From positions 1,116,001 to 1,180,000 of the forward strand of contig NZ_FZMZ01000006.1 in NCBI RefSeq assembly GCF_900187325.1: DNA of 64,000 nt. The letters are read 5' to 3'. The notes under the pieces are model-generated. The model was not told the DNA's origin. It was given only the letters and a program-made list of their open reading frames with translations, and searched no databases. A program made the translations under genes and the position numbers. Within the stretch, counting starts at the first letter, position 1; each line of letters starts with the position of its first letter. The DNA is from Virgibacillus ndiopensis. Lineage in GTDB: Bacteria; Bacillota; Bacilli; Bacillales; Amphibacillaceae. Positions 43,738-52,061 of this stretch are shown one piece after another.

Positions 43738-45105
43738 ATGGTGAAGAAATTATTTAATGGCCGTTTATTGTTTCTGTTGGTTGCGATGCTAATGCTAGCA
43801 TTAGTTGCAGCGTGCTCATCAGACGATGATAAAGATAAAGACGGTGAAGCAAAGGGCGAGGAAACTACGGACAACGGAAGCAGTGATGGTGAAATTTCAG
43901 GAGACCTTGAAATTCAGTATTTCGTAGGTGGTTATGGTGATTCTTGGTGGAAAGAGGTCATCGGTGATTTCAAGGAAAAATATCCTGATGTAAATATCAT
44001 TGAACATGCTGGTCCTAATATTAACGAAGAAATGCGTTCTCGCTGGGTTTCAGCGGATCCACCTGATGTAGTTTATATTGATGGTGCTGGATCAAGTGAA
44101 ACGCAAATGGTTGAAGATGGTCAACTGATGGATCTAACGGAATGGATTAAAGGTGTGAAATTAGAAGATGGAACTCCATTAATGGATAGTTTTATAGTGG
44201 AACCTGCTCAGTATGATGATGGTAAGATCTACAGCTTGCCATTGGTATTTGATACATGGGGTACTTGGTATGATAAGGCTTTATTCGAGGAAAAAGGATA
44301 TGAAGCTCCAAAAGACTTTGAAAGCTTTATGAGTACAATGGGTGAGATAAAAGAAGGAGAAGACATTGCTCCATTTGTCACAACTGGACAATATCCATAC
44401 TACTTCTTACGAGGAGTACTTTATCCAGCCTTTGCAGCAGCAGGTGGCGAGGAATTACTTGCTAATGTTATAGACGGTGCTGAAGGAGCTTGGTCTAGTG
44501 ACGCAGTGTTAGAAGTTATGAAAAAAGTAGAAGAAATGCAAAAAGCTGGCTATATTGATGAAGGATTTGGTGCATTGAACCATACGCAATCTCAAATGAA
44601 CTTCTTACTTCATGACAATGCATTTATTCCTGTAGGGTTCTGGCTACCAAATGAAATGGCAAAAGATACACCTGAAGACTTCAAATATGGATTCATTCCA
44701 TCACCGATGAATAATGCAGGTGAACCAGGTGCTATCGTTCCAGATTTACGCCCACTTGCAATTGCAAAAGAAGCGGAAAATCCTGAAGCGGCTAAAGCAT
44801 TTGTAGAATTTGTCTTCACAAAAGAATATGCATCATTGTTCTCAGAGCATACTGGAGCAATTATGAACTTAACTGGTGTGGATCTTTCAACTAATGAAAA
44901 TGTACCTGAATATTTAATCGATGCAAATGCAATGATTAATGACCCTGAACAGGTACAAATTTATAATAAGCCACATCCAATGAGTGCGGATCTTGAAACA
45001 CCAATTAGCAATTCACTCGTTTCATTGATGCTAGGTAATATTTCCGCAGAAGAATTTGTGAAAGAAGCAGAAAAAGCTGCAGAACAATATCGTAACAGTA
45101 AGTAA
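43738..45105 (+). CDS. Sugar ABC transporter substrate-binding lipoprotein
   Basis: A 455-residue family-1 (SBP_bac_1) binding protein for mono- or oligosaccharides. The lipobox VAACS lies near residue 25, after a hydrophobic signal, then an acidic linker. The mature part shows WWKEVIGDFKEKYPDVNIIE and NEEMRSRWVSADPPDVVYID. It is read with two following permease genes, but no ATPase gene is near. Its place after murQ suggests MurNAc, GlcNAc or GlcNAc-MurNAc as ligand, which is inference. The start ATG at 43738 follows AAAGGGGG. Confidence 0.9.
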   Translation: MVKKLFNGRLLFLLVAMLMLALVAACSSDDDKDKDGEAKGEETTDNGSSDGEISGDLEIQYFVGGYGDSWWKEVIGDFKEKYPDVNIIEHAGPNINEEMRSRWVSADPPDVVYIDGAGSSETQMVEDGQLMDLTEWIKGVKLEDGTPLMDSFIVEPAQYDDGKIYSLPLVFDTWGTWYDKALFEEKGYEAPKDFESFMSTMGEIKEGEDIAPFVTTGQYPYYFLRGVLYPAFAAAGGEELLANVIDGAEGAWSSDAVLEVMKKVEEMQKAGYIDEGFGALNHTQSQMNFLLHDNAFIPVGFWLPNEMAKDTPEDFKYGFIPSPMNNAGEPGAIVPDLRPLAIAKEAENPEAAKAFVEFVFTKEYASLFSEHTGAIMNLTGVDLSTNENVPEYLIDANAMINDPEQVQIYNKPHPMSADLETPISNSLVSLMLGNISAEEFVKEAEKAAEQYRNSK

Positions 45106-45114
45106 TTGATGTGC

Positions 45115-45160
45115 GGTATGGAATATAGGGGCGCGTATATGTGCCTCTTAATTCCATACC
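45115..45160 (+). terminator. Hairpin between the binding-protein and permease genes
   Basis: GGTATGGAAT pairs with ATTCCATACC, with a further GGGGC/GCCTC inner stem, followed by ATTTATTT. It may partly terminate or stabilise the mRNA, giving more binding protein than permease. Confidence 0.65.
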
Positions 45161-45220
45161 ATTTATTTAACAAGAAAGTATAAATTTTGAACAAAGTTGT
45201 AACTGGATAGCAGGATAAGC

Positions 45221-45370
45221 AGCGTCCAGCTCCAGCGCCCAACGACTATTGGACTTCTTTCCCCTCCTTACGATAAGTCAACATCGATTCGCTTACGCTC
45301 ATCGTGTTTCCTTTATCTCATACGGGGCAGTCCAGTCCATACGTCGCTTACCGGGCGCTTCCGCTTTTGT
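45221..45370. repeat. Second dispersed repeat family, inside the sugar ABC operon
   Basis: A block of about 150 bases beginning GTCCAGCTCCAGCGCCC and ending GGGCGCTTCCGCTTTTGTT separates the binding-protein gene from its permeases. AGCGCCC (45234-45240) pairs with GGGCGCT (45353-45359), and GGACT/AGTCC and CGATAAG/CTTATCG-like inner stems occur. It resembles a repeat scattered through many Bacillaceae genomes, unrelated to the composite repeats elsewhere in the window. Confidence 0.7.
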
Positions 45371-45388
45371 TCTAAGAAAGGTGATTGG

Positions 45389-46282
45389 ATGGTACAGTCT
45401 AAGAAGCAAAAATATCTATTTCTAGCTTTTTGTTTACTTCCTACCTTTATTATGTTTGCTATTTTTACCCTTTATCCTTTGTTTAGTGGTTTGTACTATT
45501 CGTTTTTCGATTGGTCAGGGTCAGCAGAAAATAAAGAATTTATTGGTATTGATAATTACATACATTTATTTAATGATGCAATAATCGCCGATACGATTAT
45601 TCATGACTACTTTTTAGTAGTTACAAAGGTTATTGGAATTATGATTCTAGCAATGTTTTTTGCTGTAGCCTTAACACAGCTAAAGATAAAAGAAGCACCA
45701 TTCTATCGGATTATCTTTTTTTTCCCCAACATTATGTCAGTTGTAGTTATTGGTATATTGTGGACATTTATTTATAACCCAAGCATGGGCTTTATTAATT
45801 CAGGTTTGGAGTTTCTAGGGTTAGAAAGTTGGGCCAAGCCATGGCTGGGTGATGAGAAATGGGCATTGCCAAGTCTCGTTTTACCATCTATATGGGCAGG
45901 TATCGGATTATTTATGCTAATGCTGATGGGTGGTATAGCGAACGTATCGAAAAGCTATTATGAAGCAGCCGAGATCGATGGGGCGAATGAATGGCAGCAA
46001 TTCTGGAAGGTAACCTTACCACTTGTTTGGCCACAAATAAAAATTTCCGTCCTTTATATCGTCATTACCACGCTAAATGGTTCATTTATTATTGTACAAA
46101 TCATGACGGGCGGTGGACCAAATAACTCCACACATGTTATGGGTTCATACCTCTATCAACAAGCATTTAAGCAATATAACTTTGGGTATGGTGCAACCAT
46201 TGGTGTAATGATTTTGATTCTTTCATTAATAACCGTATTAATCTTACAATTCTTTATGCGAAGAGATAAGGTTGAATATTAA
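45389..46282 (+). CDS. Sugar ABC transporter permease (MalF type)
   Basis: A 297-residue permease with six transmembrane helices. LAFCLLPTFIMFAIFTLYPL near the N-terminus and the EAA loop YYEAAEIDGANEWQQFWKVT, followed by LPLVWPQIKIS, are typical of MalF-type sugar permeases. The ATG at 45389 follows AGAAAGGTGATT. It forms the channel with the next gene's product. A repeat and a hairpin separate it from the binding-protein gene. Confidence 0.92.
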   Translation: MVQSKKQKYLFLAFCLLPTFIMFAIFTLYPLFSGLYYSFFDWSGSAENKEFIGIDNYIHLFNDAIIADTIIHDYFLVVTKVIGIMILAMFFAVALTQLKIKEAPFYRIIFFFPNIMSVVVIGILWTFIYNPSMGFINSGLEFLGLESWAKPWLGDEKWALPSLVLPSIWAGIGLFMLMLMGGIANVSKSYYEAAEIDGANEWQQFWKVTLPLVWPQIKISVLYIVITTLNGSFIIVQIMTGGGPNNSTHVMGSYLYQQAFKQYNFGYGATIGVMILILSLITVLILQFFMRRDKVEY

Positions 46283-46337
46283 TCGGTTGTCTAAAAGAAT
46301 CGAAAGGTATTGATGAAATGAAAAGGAGGAAATCAAA

Positions 46338-47180
46338 GTGAAGCGAAGTGTCGGTCAGATTTTGGGACGAACAGGGATACGAATCCCCTTGATTCTATGG
46401 ACGATAGCAGTTTTGTACCCGATTTTTTGGATGTTTATTGGATCGTTTAAATCTAATGCTGAAATATATAAGAATCCTTGGGGCTTTCCAGAGACATGGA
46501 ATTTTCAAAACTTTGTTGATGCATGGACAAATTATAATATAGATACAAGTGTTTTTAATAGTTTAATTGTAACAGTAGTAGGGGCAGTGCTTACATTGGT
46601 ACTAGCAATCCCAACTGCATACGCAATTGAACGGTTGAATTTCCGTGGAAGTAAATTTTTATTTACCTTATATGTATCTGCAATGATGATCCCAATGGTG
46701 TTAGGGTGGATCCCATTATTCTTTCTATTATCGGATTTAGGTTTACTAGATAATATATTTGGTTTAGCAATTGTTTATGCGGTAAGCCAGCTACCATTTA
46801 GTATTTTTGTCTTAACTAGTTTTATTAGTACGATCCCTAAATCCTTGGAAGAATCAGCTGCAATGGATGGCATGTCTCCGTATCGTGTTTTATGGAAAAT
46901 CATTACACCGCTTAGTATGTCAGGCATTATTACGGTAACAATCATGAATGCTATTCAGTTTTGGAACGAATATTTTATGGCATTGATATTCTTACAGTCG
47001 GAAGATAACTATACATTGGCTTTGGCAATTGACTTTATTAGTAATGAAGCAGAATATACGAATGCATGGGGTACACTTTTTGCTGGACTTGTTATTGCGA
47101 TTGTTCCAGTAATTGTTCTTTATGCTATATTCCAGCAGCGAATTGCTAAAGGTATGACAGAAGGGGCAATTAAAGGGTAA
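46338..47180 (+). CDS. Sugar ABC transporter permease (MalG type)
   Basis: A 280-residue permease, partner of the preceding one. LYPIFWMFIGSFKSNAEIYK, then the EAA loop LEESAAMDGMSPYRVLWKII and TPLSMSGIITVTIMNAIQFW mark the MalG class. The start is GTG 46338, six bases after AAAGGAGG. The gene is last in the run and is followed by a terminator; an ATPase such as the shared MsmX of Bacillus must come from elsewhere. Confidence 0.92.
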   Translation: MKRSVGQILGRTGIRIPLILWTIAVLYPIFWMFIGSFKSNAEIYKNPWGFPETWNFQNFVDAWTNYNIDTSVFNSLIVTVVGAVLTLVLAIPTAYAIERLNFRGSKFLFTLYVSAMMIPMVLGWIPLFFLLSDLGLLDNIFGLAIVYAVSQLPFSIFVLTSFISTIPKSLEESAAMDGMSPYRVLWKIITPLSMSGIITVTIMNAIQFWNEYFMALIFLQSEDNYTLALAIDFISNEAEYTNAWGTLFAGLVIAIVPVIVLYAIFQQRIAKGMTEGAIKG

Positions 47181-47193
47181 TTTTAAAATTTAT

Positions 47194-47233
47194 AAGTGAT
47201 ACCTAGCTTTTTAGGCTATGTATCACTTTTTTA
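47194..47233 (+). terminator. Terminator of the sugar ABC operon
   Basis: AAGTGATAC and GTATCACTT form a nine-base stem, with an inner AGC/GCT pair, followed by six T residues. Confidence 0.85.
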
Positions 47234-47365
47234 ATGCCTATTAGAGGCTTATGGACTATTTTTTCTTTATTAGGTGAAATACTGACATAAATTCCAGTTT
47301 GTATAGTATAATAGCACTATTGTTTTCTAAACATTATAAAAATGTCAAATATAAGGAGGAGTAAA

Positions 47366-48997
47366 ATGAAATTTTGTAAGCATTGTGGAGGAGAAATTTC
47401 CGCAAGTGCAAAGTTTTGTAAGCATTGTGGGCAAGATTTGACTGGAGAAAGTAATCAAAAAGATACCGAAGATAAAGACAAGGTAGAGGAATTTGTAGAA
47501 AAGGTAAATCACCAATCAGATGAACCTACAGATACAAATGAAACACCGGTAACAGAGAATGGACTGTCAGATGACAAGGATTCTGCTAATAAACCTGTTG
47601 TTCAATCGAAGAAATCTGAACAGGGCGGATTAGTCTCCTCAAAAAAATCAAGTGGTCAGCCATCAAAGCTTTCTAAGAAGTCAAAGATTCTAATGGCAGT
47701 TGCAGGAGCACTTATAGTATTATTATTTATTGCTTATCAGGTTGGAGCTTCAATGACATCAAAGGAAAAGATCCTCGAAAAATTTGAGGAAGCAATGGTT
47801 AAAAAGGATTCTAAGACTGTAGCTGACTTGCTGGCAACTAGTAAAAACATCGAGATTAACAATAGTACGGTAAAAGGATTTATTAATTACTATGCAGAAA
47901 ACCCAAGTGAAATGGATTATTTAATGGACCACCTAAAGAGTCAAGCGAAGGAATATGAAACGAATCCGAAAGCCGCCGAAGCATCAGACGATTCTTCTTT
48001 ATCTTATGCTGTTAATCTAATAAAAGACGGAAAAACGTTTGTTTATGATAATTTTGATATTCAGGTCAGCCCAGTATATTTTAATGTCTACACTAATTAT
48101 AAAGACACGGAAATAAAGCTAAATGGTGAAGTTATCGCGACTGCTAATAAAGAAGATTTCACAAAAGAAGTTGGTCCTTTTTTACCTGGTACATATACCT
48201 TTACTGCTACGTATAAGAATGATTATGTAGAATTGACAGCGGAAGCAGAAAGCACAAACTTTGATCCTGGGTATACCGATGATGTAGATCTTTTTATCGA
48301 AGGGGAAGAAGTGACATTTGGTCTCCCGTACAATGAAGGATTTGATAGTGTAAAGCTGTTTATTAATGGGAAGGACTCTGGTATCGATATATTGAAAAAG
48401 GATACGGTTGGCCCAATTCTTACGGATGGATCCATGACTGCATCGTTTGAAGCGGAATTCCCTTGGGGCACAATGAAAACAGAGGAAGTTCCAATTGATT
48501 CATATTACGTTGAAGCAAAATTTGTAGCTAATGATGAGGTAAAACAATCACTCCAAGACACAATTGTTCAATTTAACAAGGAGTTATTAGCAGCCATTAC
48601 AACGGCAGATGAAAAGAAATTTACGGTGGCAACTGAAGATGTAACAACAGATATTATTGATGATGCTAAATATGATAAAGAAAATGACTACTATTACAAA
48701 GGCAAATTCATTGGAGTAGATTTCAATTCTGAATCCTTTACAATAAACAATTATGGAGAGGGTTGGGTTGCTAAGGTTGATACTGTAACATATTTTGAAG
48801 AAGATTCGTGGTACGGTGATGAAAAACCAAAATTAGAAGAGGTTAATGACGACATTGGTTATGAACTTATTTACGATACAAAACAAAAGAAATGGAAAGT
48901 AAACTATTTAGGGTGGGGCGGTTCTATGGATGATGCTGAAATAATAGAATACCGTGAAAAAGAGGCTAAAGAAGTTACCTCTGCCTGGTTTAAGTAA
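47366..48997 (+). CDS. Zinc-ribbon TcaA/YvbJ-like membrane protein
   Basis: A 543-residue protein. A double CxxC zinc ribbon opens it (MKFCKHCGGEI, KFCKHCGQDL), followed by an acidic Ser/Lys linker, one transmembrane helix (about 108-128) and a large extracellular part. That part holds tandem TcaA-like domains (YFNVYTNYKDTEIKLNGEVI is one) and an NTF2-like C-terminus. TcaA in Staphylococcus affects teicoplanin tolerance and the cell wall; YvbJ is the Bacillus counterpart. The ATG at 47366 follows AAGGAGGA. Its closeness to the recycling island may be chance. Confidence 0.82.
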   Translation: MKFCKHCGGEISASAKFCKHCGQDLTGESNQKDTEDKDKVEEFVEKVNHQSDEPTDTNETPVTENGLSDDKDSANKPVVQSKKSEQGGLVSSKKSSGQPSKLSKKSKILMAVAGALIVLLFIAYQVGASMTSKEKILEKFEEAMVKKDSKTVADLLATSKNIEINNSTVKGFINYYAENPSEMDYLMDHLKSQAKEYETNPKAAEASDDSSLSYAVNLIKDGKTFVYDNFDIQVSPVYFNVYTNYKDTEIKLNGEVIATANKEDFTKEVGPFLPGTYTFTATYKNDYVELTAEAESTNFDPGYTDDVDLFIEGEEVTFGLPYNEGFDSVKLFINGKDSGIDILKKDTVGPILTDGSMTASFEAEFPWGTMKTEEVPIDSYYVEAKFVANDEVKQSLQDTIVQFNKELLAAITTADEKKFTVATEDVTTDIIDDAKYDKENDYYYKGKFIGVDFNSESFTINNYGEGWVAKVDTVTYFEEDSWYGDEKPKLEEVNDDIGYELIYDTKQKKWKVNYLGWGGSMDDAEIIEYREKEAKEVTSAWFK

Positions 48998-49009
48998 ATA
49001 GTTCAGTAG

Positions 49010-49046
49010 AAACACGCTTGGATTTTGATTCCAAGCGTGTTTTTTA
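49010..49046. terminator. Bidirectional terminator
   Basis: AACACGCTTGG and CCAAGCGTGTT form an 11-base stem followed by TTTT, between the TcaA-like gene and the leftward pseudogene. Confidence 0.85.
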
Positions 49047-49320
49047 CTTTTCTAACTCAATATATTCCCGAACTAATTTCCATTCGCCATTTTCGTGTTG
49101 CCATATGAACATACATTTTGCTGTATGTGGTTTGAGATTAATAATGTTTAGGTAAATCATAGTTATAACCATATTCGTCAGGTTTTTCAATAGTGGAGTG
49201 AGCCCAATAACCAGTAAACTTATTAGACATAAATGACCGAATGTTATCGGCATTTTTGCTAGTAAATGCTTCGTTCCAAGCATCAAAGTAGTTTTTGATA
49301 GTTTCTTGTATCGTATTCAT
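49044..49320 (-). pseudogene. NTF2-like (SnoaL-type) protein, frameshifted and internally deleted
   Basis: The N-terminal part (starting MNTIQETIKNYFDAWNEAFT, with IRSFMSNKFTGYWAHSTIEK) ends early at 49138. The family C-terminus (TAKCMFIWQHENGEWKLVRE, then YIELEK) continues in another frame to 49044. Intact relatives are about 125-130 residues, so some 35-50 residues from the middle are missing as well as the frame. A good ribosome site (GGAGGT) still precedes the ATG at 49320, so the loss is probably recent. Confidence 0.8.
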
Positions 49321-49382
49321 ATTAGACCTCCTTCTTATAGTAATAGATTTCTATCTATTCTTTTCCTGCAATTGAACACAAA

Positions 49383-49419
49383 AAAAGCAAAGCAAACGAA
49401 TTATGTTTGCTTTGCTTTT
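49383..49419 (-). terminator. Terminator of the secreted AmiE-like gene
   Basis: AAAAGCAAAGCAAAC and GTTTGCTTTGCTTTT form a perfect 15-base stem followed, leftwards, by a T run. It lies 118 bases beyond the stop codon. Confidence 0.85.
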
Positions 49420-49536
49420 GTCTGAGTTTAATAAAGTAAATAGTTTGCCCTTACATCCTTAAATTCTTATAACGCATCTTGCCACTGTGCTTTCATAGCT
49501 TCTACAGGCTACTCTATCCTTCTAAATTTTTGGATG

Positions 49537-51234
49537 CTAATAATTCCGTTTTTCCCAACCATTACTAGATAGATTTATAGATACTCCATCTAGTTGAAGA
49601 TTTGTCACATACCACCCTCTTGCATTTGTCGAAACGTCAGTAGTATAGGTGAAGCGGATAAACTTTGTGCCCGCTGGAATTTGAGCTTCTTTTGTCTGCC
49701 AATCAATACTAGTACCTGTTAATGGATCCATTACTTCCGTCCATTCCGTACCATTACTGGAAACTTCAACCGTACCAAAATCCCAGCCTTGCTCGATTCT
49801 GTACCAAGTATCAAATGTTAGTGATGCTTCTTCATTAACATTTACTTCTGCTGTTAATGTTTGGTTTAAATTATCGCCATATCCTGAGAACCATGCATTT
49901 CCTTTTTTTGTTGGCATCGCTACTGGAATCGCATCAGCAACTTTTCGTGCAAATTGACGCCGTGCCGGATTTGTTGAAACCGTCTCACGTGTGGGGTGAA
50001 CACGGTTCGTTAAAAGAATTGCAATCGTATCATTGTTCAAATTTACAGCGATGGATGTTCCAGTATAACCCGTATGACCTATTGTCGAAGCTTCAGATAA
50101 GGCATCCATATACCATCCTTGTGCAAGCTCCCATCCTAGACCATGTTCGTCCCCTGGAAATTCTGGTATTTGATTTTTGACTAAAAGGTTGATGGTTTCA
50201 GGTTCAAGAATTTGTTTGCTACCATAACGTCCTTCATTAATAAACATATGTGCTAGTTTTGCTAAATCGCTGGCAGTGGAGAAAACACCAGCATGTCCAG
50301 CAACGCCATCAAGTGACCAGGCGCTTTCGTCATGTACTTCGCCCCAAACAAGACCTCTGTTTGTCCATGGCTGGTACTCTGTTGCGGCAATTCGGTGTTT
50401 CAATGATTCTGGTGGATTGTACATCGTGTCTGCCATGTTAAGTGGTCCGGTGAGTGTATCTTGAACGTATTCATCAAGACGTTTACCAGATAAGCGTTCG
50501 ATTAAAGCACCTAACGTGATCATGTTCAAATCACTATAGGTGTATGTGCTACCGGGTTCATTTTCTAAAGGATACTGAAAAACATATTGCAGTCGATCCT
50601 CTCTAGAATCACCAATCGTATATAGTGGAATCCAAGGCTTAAATCCTGAGGTGTGTGTCATTAGCTGTCTAATTGTGACTTCTTCCTTGCCGTTTTGAGC
50701 AAATTCAGGAATATAGTCAGCCACAGGGTCATCAAGTTCAAAGTACCCTTCTTCGTAAAGCTTCATTGCTGCAGTTGTTGTAAAAATTTTACTTAGAGAG
50801 GCGAGGTCAAATATAGTGTCTTCATCCATGGCTATCGGATGATCAAATTCGGTCCCACTGTCATCCTTGTAACGAACCGCATCACCGTATGCTTTGTTCT
50901 GGACAATGTGACCGCGTCTTGCAACAAACGTAACCGCTCCAGGCATGATACCATCATCAATCATTGACTCCATGACGGAATCAATTTCTTTTAATGGTTC
51001 ACTCATCATGCCTGCTCCCTTTGCAGAACCTGGATGTAGTACAGGTGATGTTGGTCCTGGTTTTCCCCATGAAAAAACAGGGTGTGGACGTTCTTGTGAT
51101 TGCTTTTTCCCATGGTTTTCGATAGTAGGACTGTGATTACTGCTTTTTTCAGCATTTACTGACATTTGTGGAGTTAAAAGCATGGATGAAATTAGTACCA
51201 TTGATAGTGAAACAGAATAAAAATTTCGTCTCAT
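49537..51234 (-). CDS. Secreted AmiE-like serine hydrolase with C-terminal beta-sandwich extension
   Basis: A 565-residue exported protein of the AmiE/YbbE beta-lactamase family. A signal peptide (about 1-28, ending QMSVNA) and a low-complexity linker precede the catalytic domain with the Ser-x-x-Lys in FDLASLSKIFTT, YSDLN, and GHTGYTGTSIAV. About 130 further residues form a beta-sandwich-like, perhaps binding, domain. B. subtilis AmiE removes the stem peptide from MurNAc-peptides outside the cell. The ATG at 51232-51234 follows GGGAGG. It is a paralogue of the cytoplasmic gene at 32859, sharing the same motif order. Confidence 0.82.
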   Translation of the reverse strand: MRRNFYSVSLSMVLISSMLLTPQMSVNAEKSSNHSPTIENHGKKQSQERPHPVFSWGKPGPTSPVLHPGSAKGAGMMSEPLKEIDSVMESMIDDGIMPGAVTFVARRGHIVQNKAYGDAVRYKDDSGTEFDHPIAMDEDTIFDLASLSKIFTTTAAMKLYEEGYFELDDPVADYIPEFAQNGKEEVTIRQLMTHTSGFKPWIPLYTIGDSREDRLQYVFQYPLENEPGSTYTYSDLNMITLGALIERLSGKRLDEYVQDTLTGPLNMADTMYNPPESLKHRIAATEYQPWTNRGLVWGEVHDESAWSLDGVAGHAGVFSTASDLAKLAHMFINEGRYGSKQILEPETINLLVKNQIPEFPGDEHGLGWELAQGWYMDALSEASTIGHTGYTGTSIAVNLNNDTIAILLTNRVHPTRETVSTNPARRQFARKVADAIPVAMPTKKGNAWFSGYGDNLNQTLTAEVNVNEEASLTFDTWYRIEQGWDFGTVEVSSNGTEWTEVMDPLTGTSIDWQTKEAQIPAGTKFIRFTYTTDVSTNARGWYVTNLQLDGVSINLSSNGWEKRNY

Positions 51235-51260
51235 TGCGAACCTCCCAATTAGAGAATATA

Positions 51261-51274
51261 TGAAAATGCTTACA
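51261..51274. promoter_or_regulatory. Near-consensus cre box upstream of the secreted hydrolase
   Basis: On the minus strand TGTAAGCATTTTCA differs from the cre consensus at a single core base (A for G). It sits beside TATATT, 27 bases before the start codon. CcpA control would match the cre-like site at murQ. The remaining gap to 51700 shows no gene I can support. Confidence 0.5.
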
Positions 51275-51700
51275 TTATTAAACATAATTGAATAATGATA
51301 GATTCGTCTATGGCGCATTAGTACTAAAAATATTGTGAAAGTTAAAAAAATCGTGATAAATGATGTGGGTAGATTAGATTAGTGTTAGGGGTGGAATTGG
51401 AAGAATTGAGTCGTGTTAGCGTTGTGCATGCTGGTGAATTCATGAAAATAGAATTTGTTTTTTTATTGAAGAGGAATGTATTATCTAAAATTAGCATGGG
51501 TTTTCGATGTATTAAACTGGTAGCAATCGAGTTCTATAGTAGACAATTCTAAAATGAGTAAAAGTGGGCTTATTTTTACCTTTTTAACTACAAACACTAT
51601 TAGACAAACTTCCCCAAACTAGATTCATATTTAGTTCAAAAGACACTTGTAGGGAGGGGGGCTGCATGCTAAGATAAGCACGATGCAAGGGGGGGATTGA

Positions 51701-51955
51701 TTGAACAGAGAAATGATTGATGACTTATTGCAGACCATCATAATCATGTCGGGTGAAGTGAAGGATTTACAAAAAAGCGGAAGTCGTTTGGATGAACTTG
51801 TTTCCGATATAGAAATAAGAATTAATGATGTAGGGTTGGATTTAAATGGGTTACAACAAAATATTCGTAAAATAGATCAGAACGTCACACTTGTAGTAAA
51901 TGAACTTTCGAAAATTAGAGTAGCTAGGCAACCATTACATAAAGCAGTTAATTAA
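51701..51955 (+). CDS. Small coiled-coil protein of unknown function
   Basis: An 84-residue acidic protein predicted to be almost wholly helical, with heptad-like spacing of Leu, Ile and Val from about residue 5 to 70 (for example SRLDELVSDIEIRINDVGLD). It has no signal peptide, membrane helix or recognised domain. The start is TTG 51701 behind a run of seven G bases, an unusually G-rich ribosome site. It lies alone upstream of a permease gene. Confidence 0.55.
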   Translation: MNREMIDDLLQTIIIMSGEVKDLQKSGSRLDELVSDIEIRINDVGLDLNGLQQNIRKIDQNVTLVVNELSKIRVARQPLHKAVN

Positions 51956-52061
51956 AGCGTGCAGGGGCAGGCTTATTTTTTTTGCAGTTTAATTATTATC
52001 TCATCTTAACCAAAACTGCTATCCTAAAAAGAAATACTAATTGATCAATAGGAGGAGCAAT

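Noticed and set aside
51393-51560. Plus-strand frame of about 55 codons with a GTG start
   Set aside because: The ribosome site is weak and no family is recognisable; I consider it chance.
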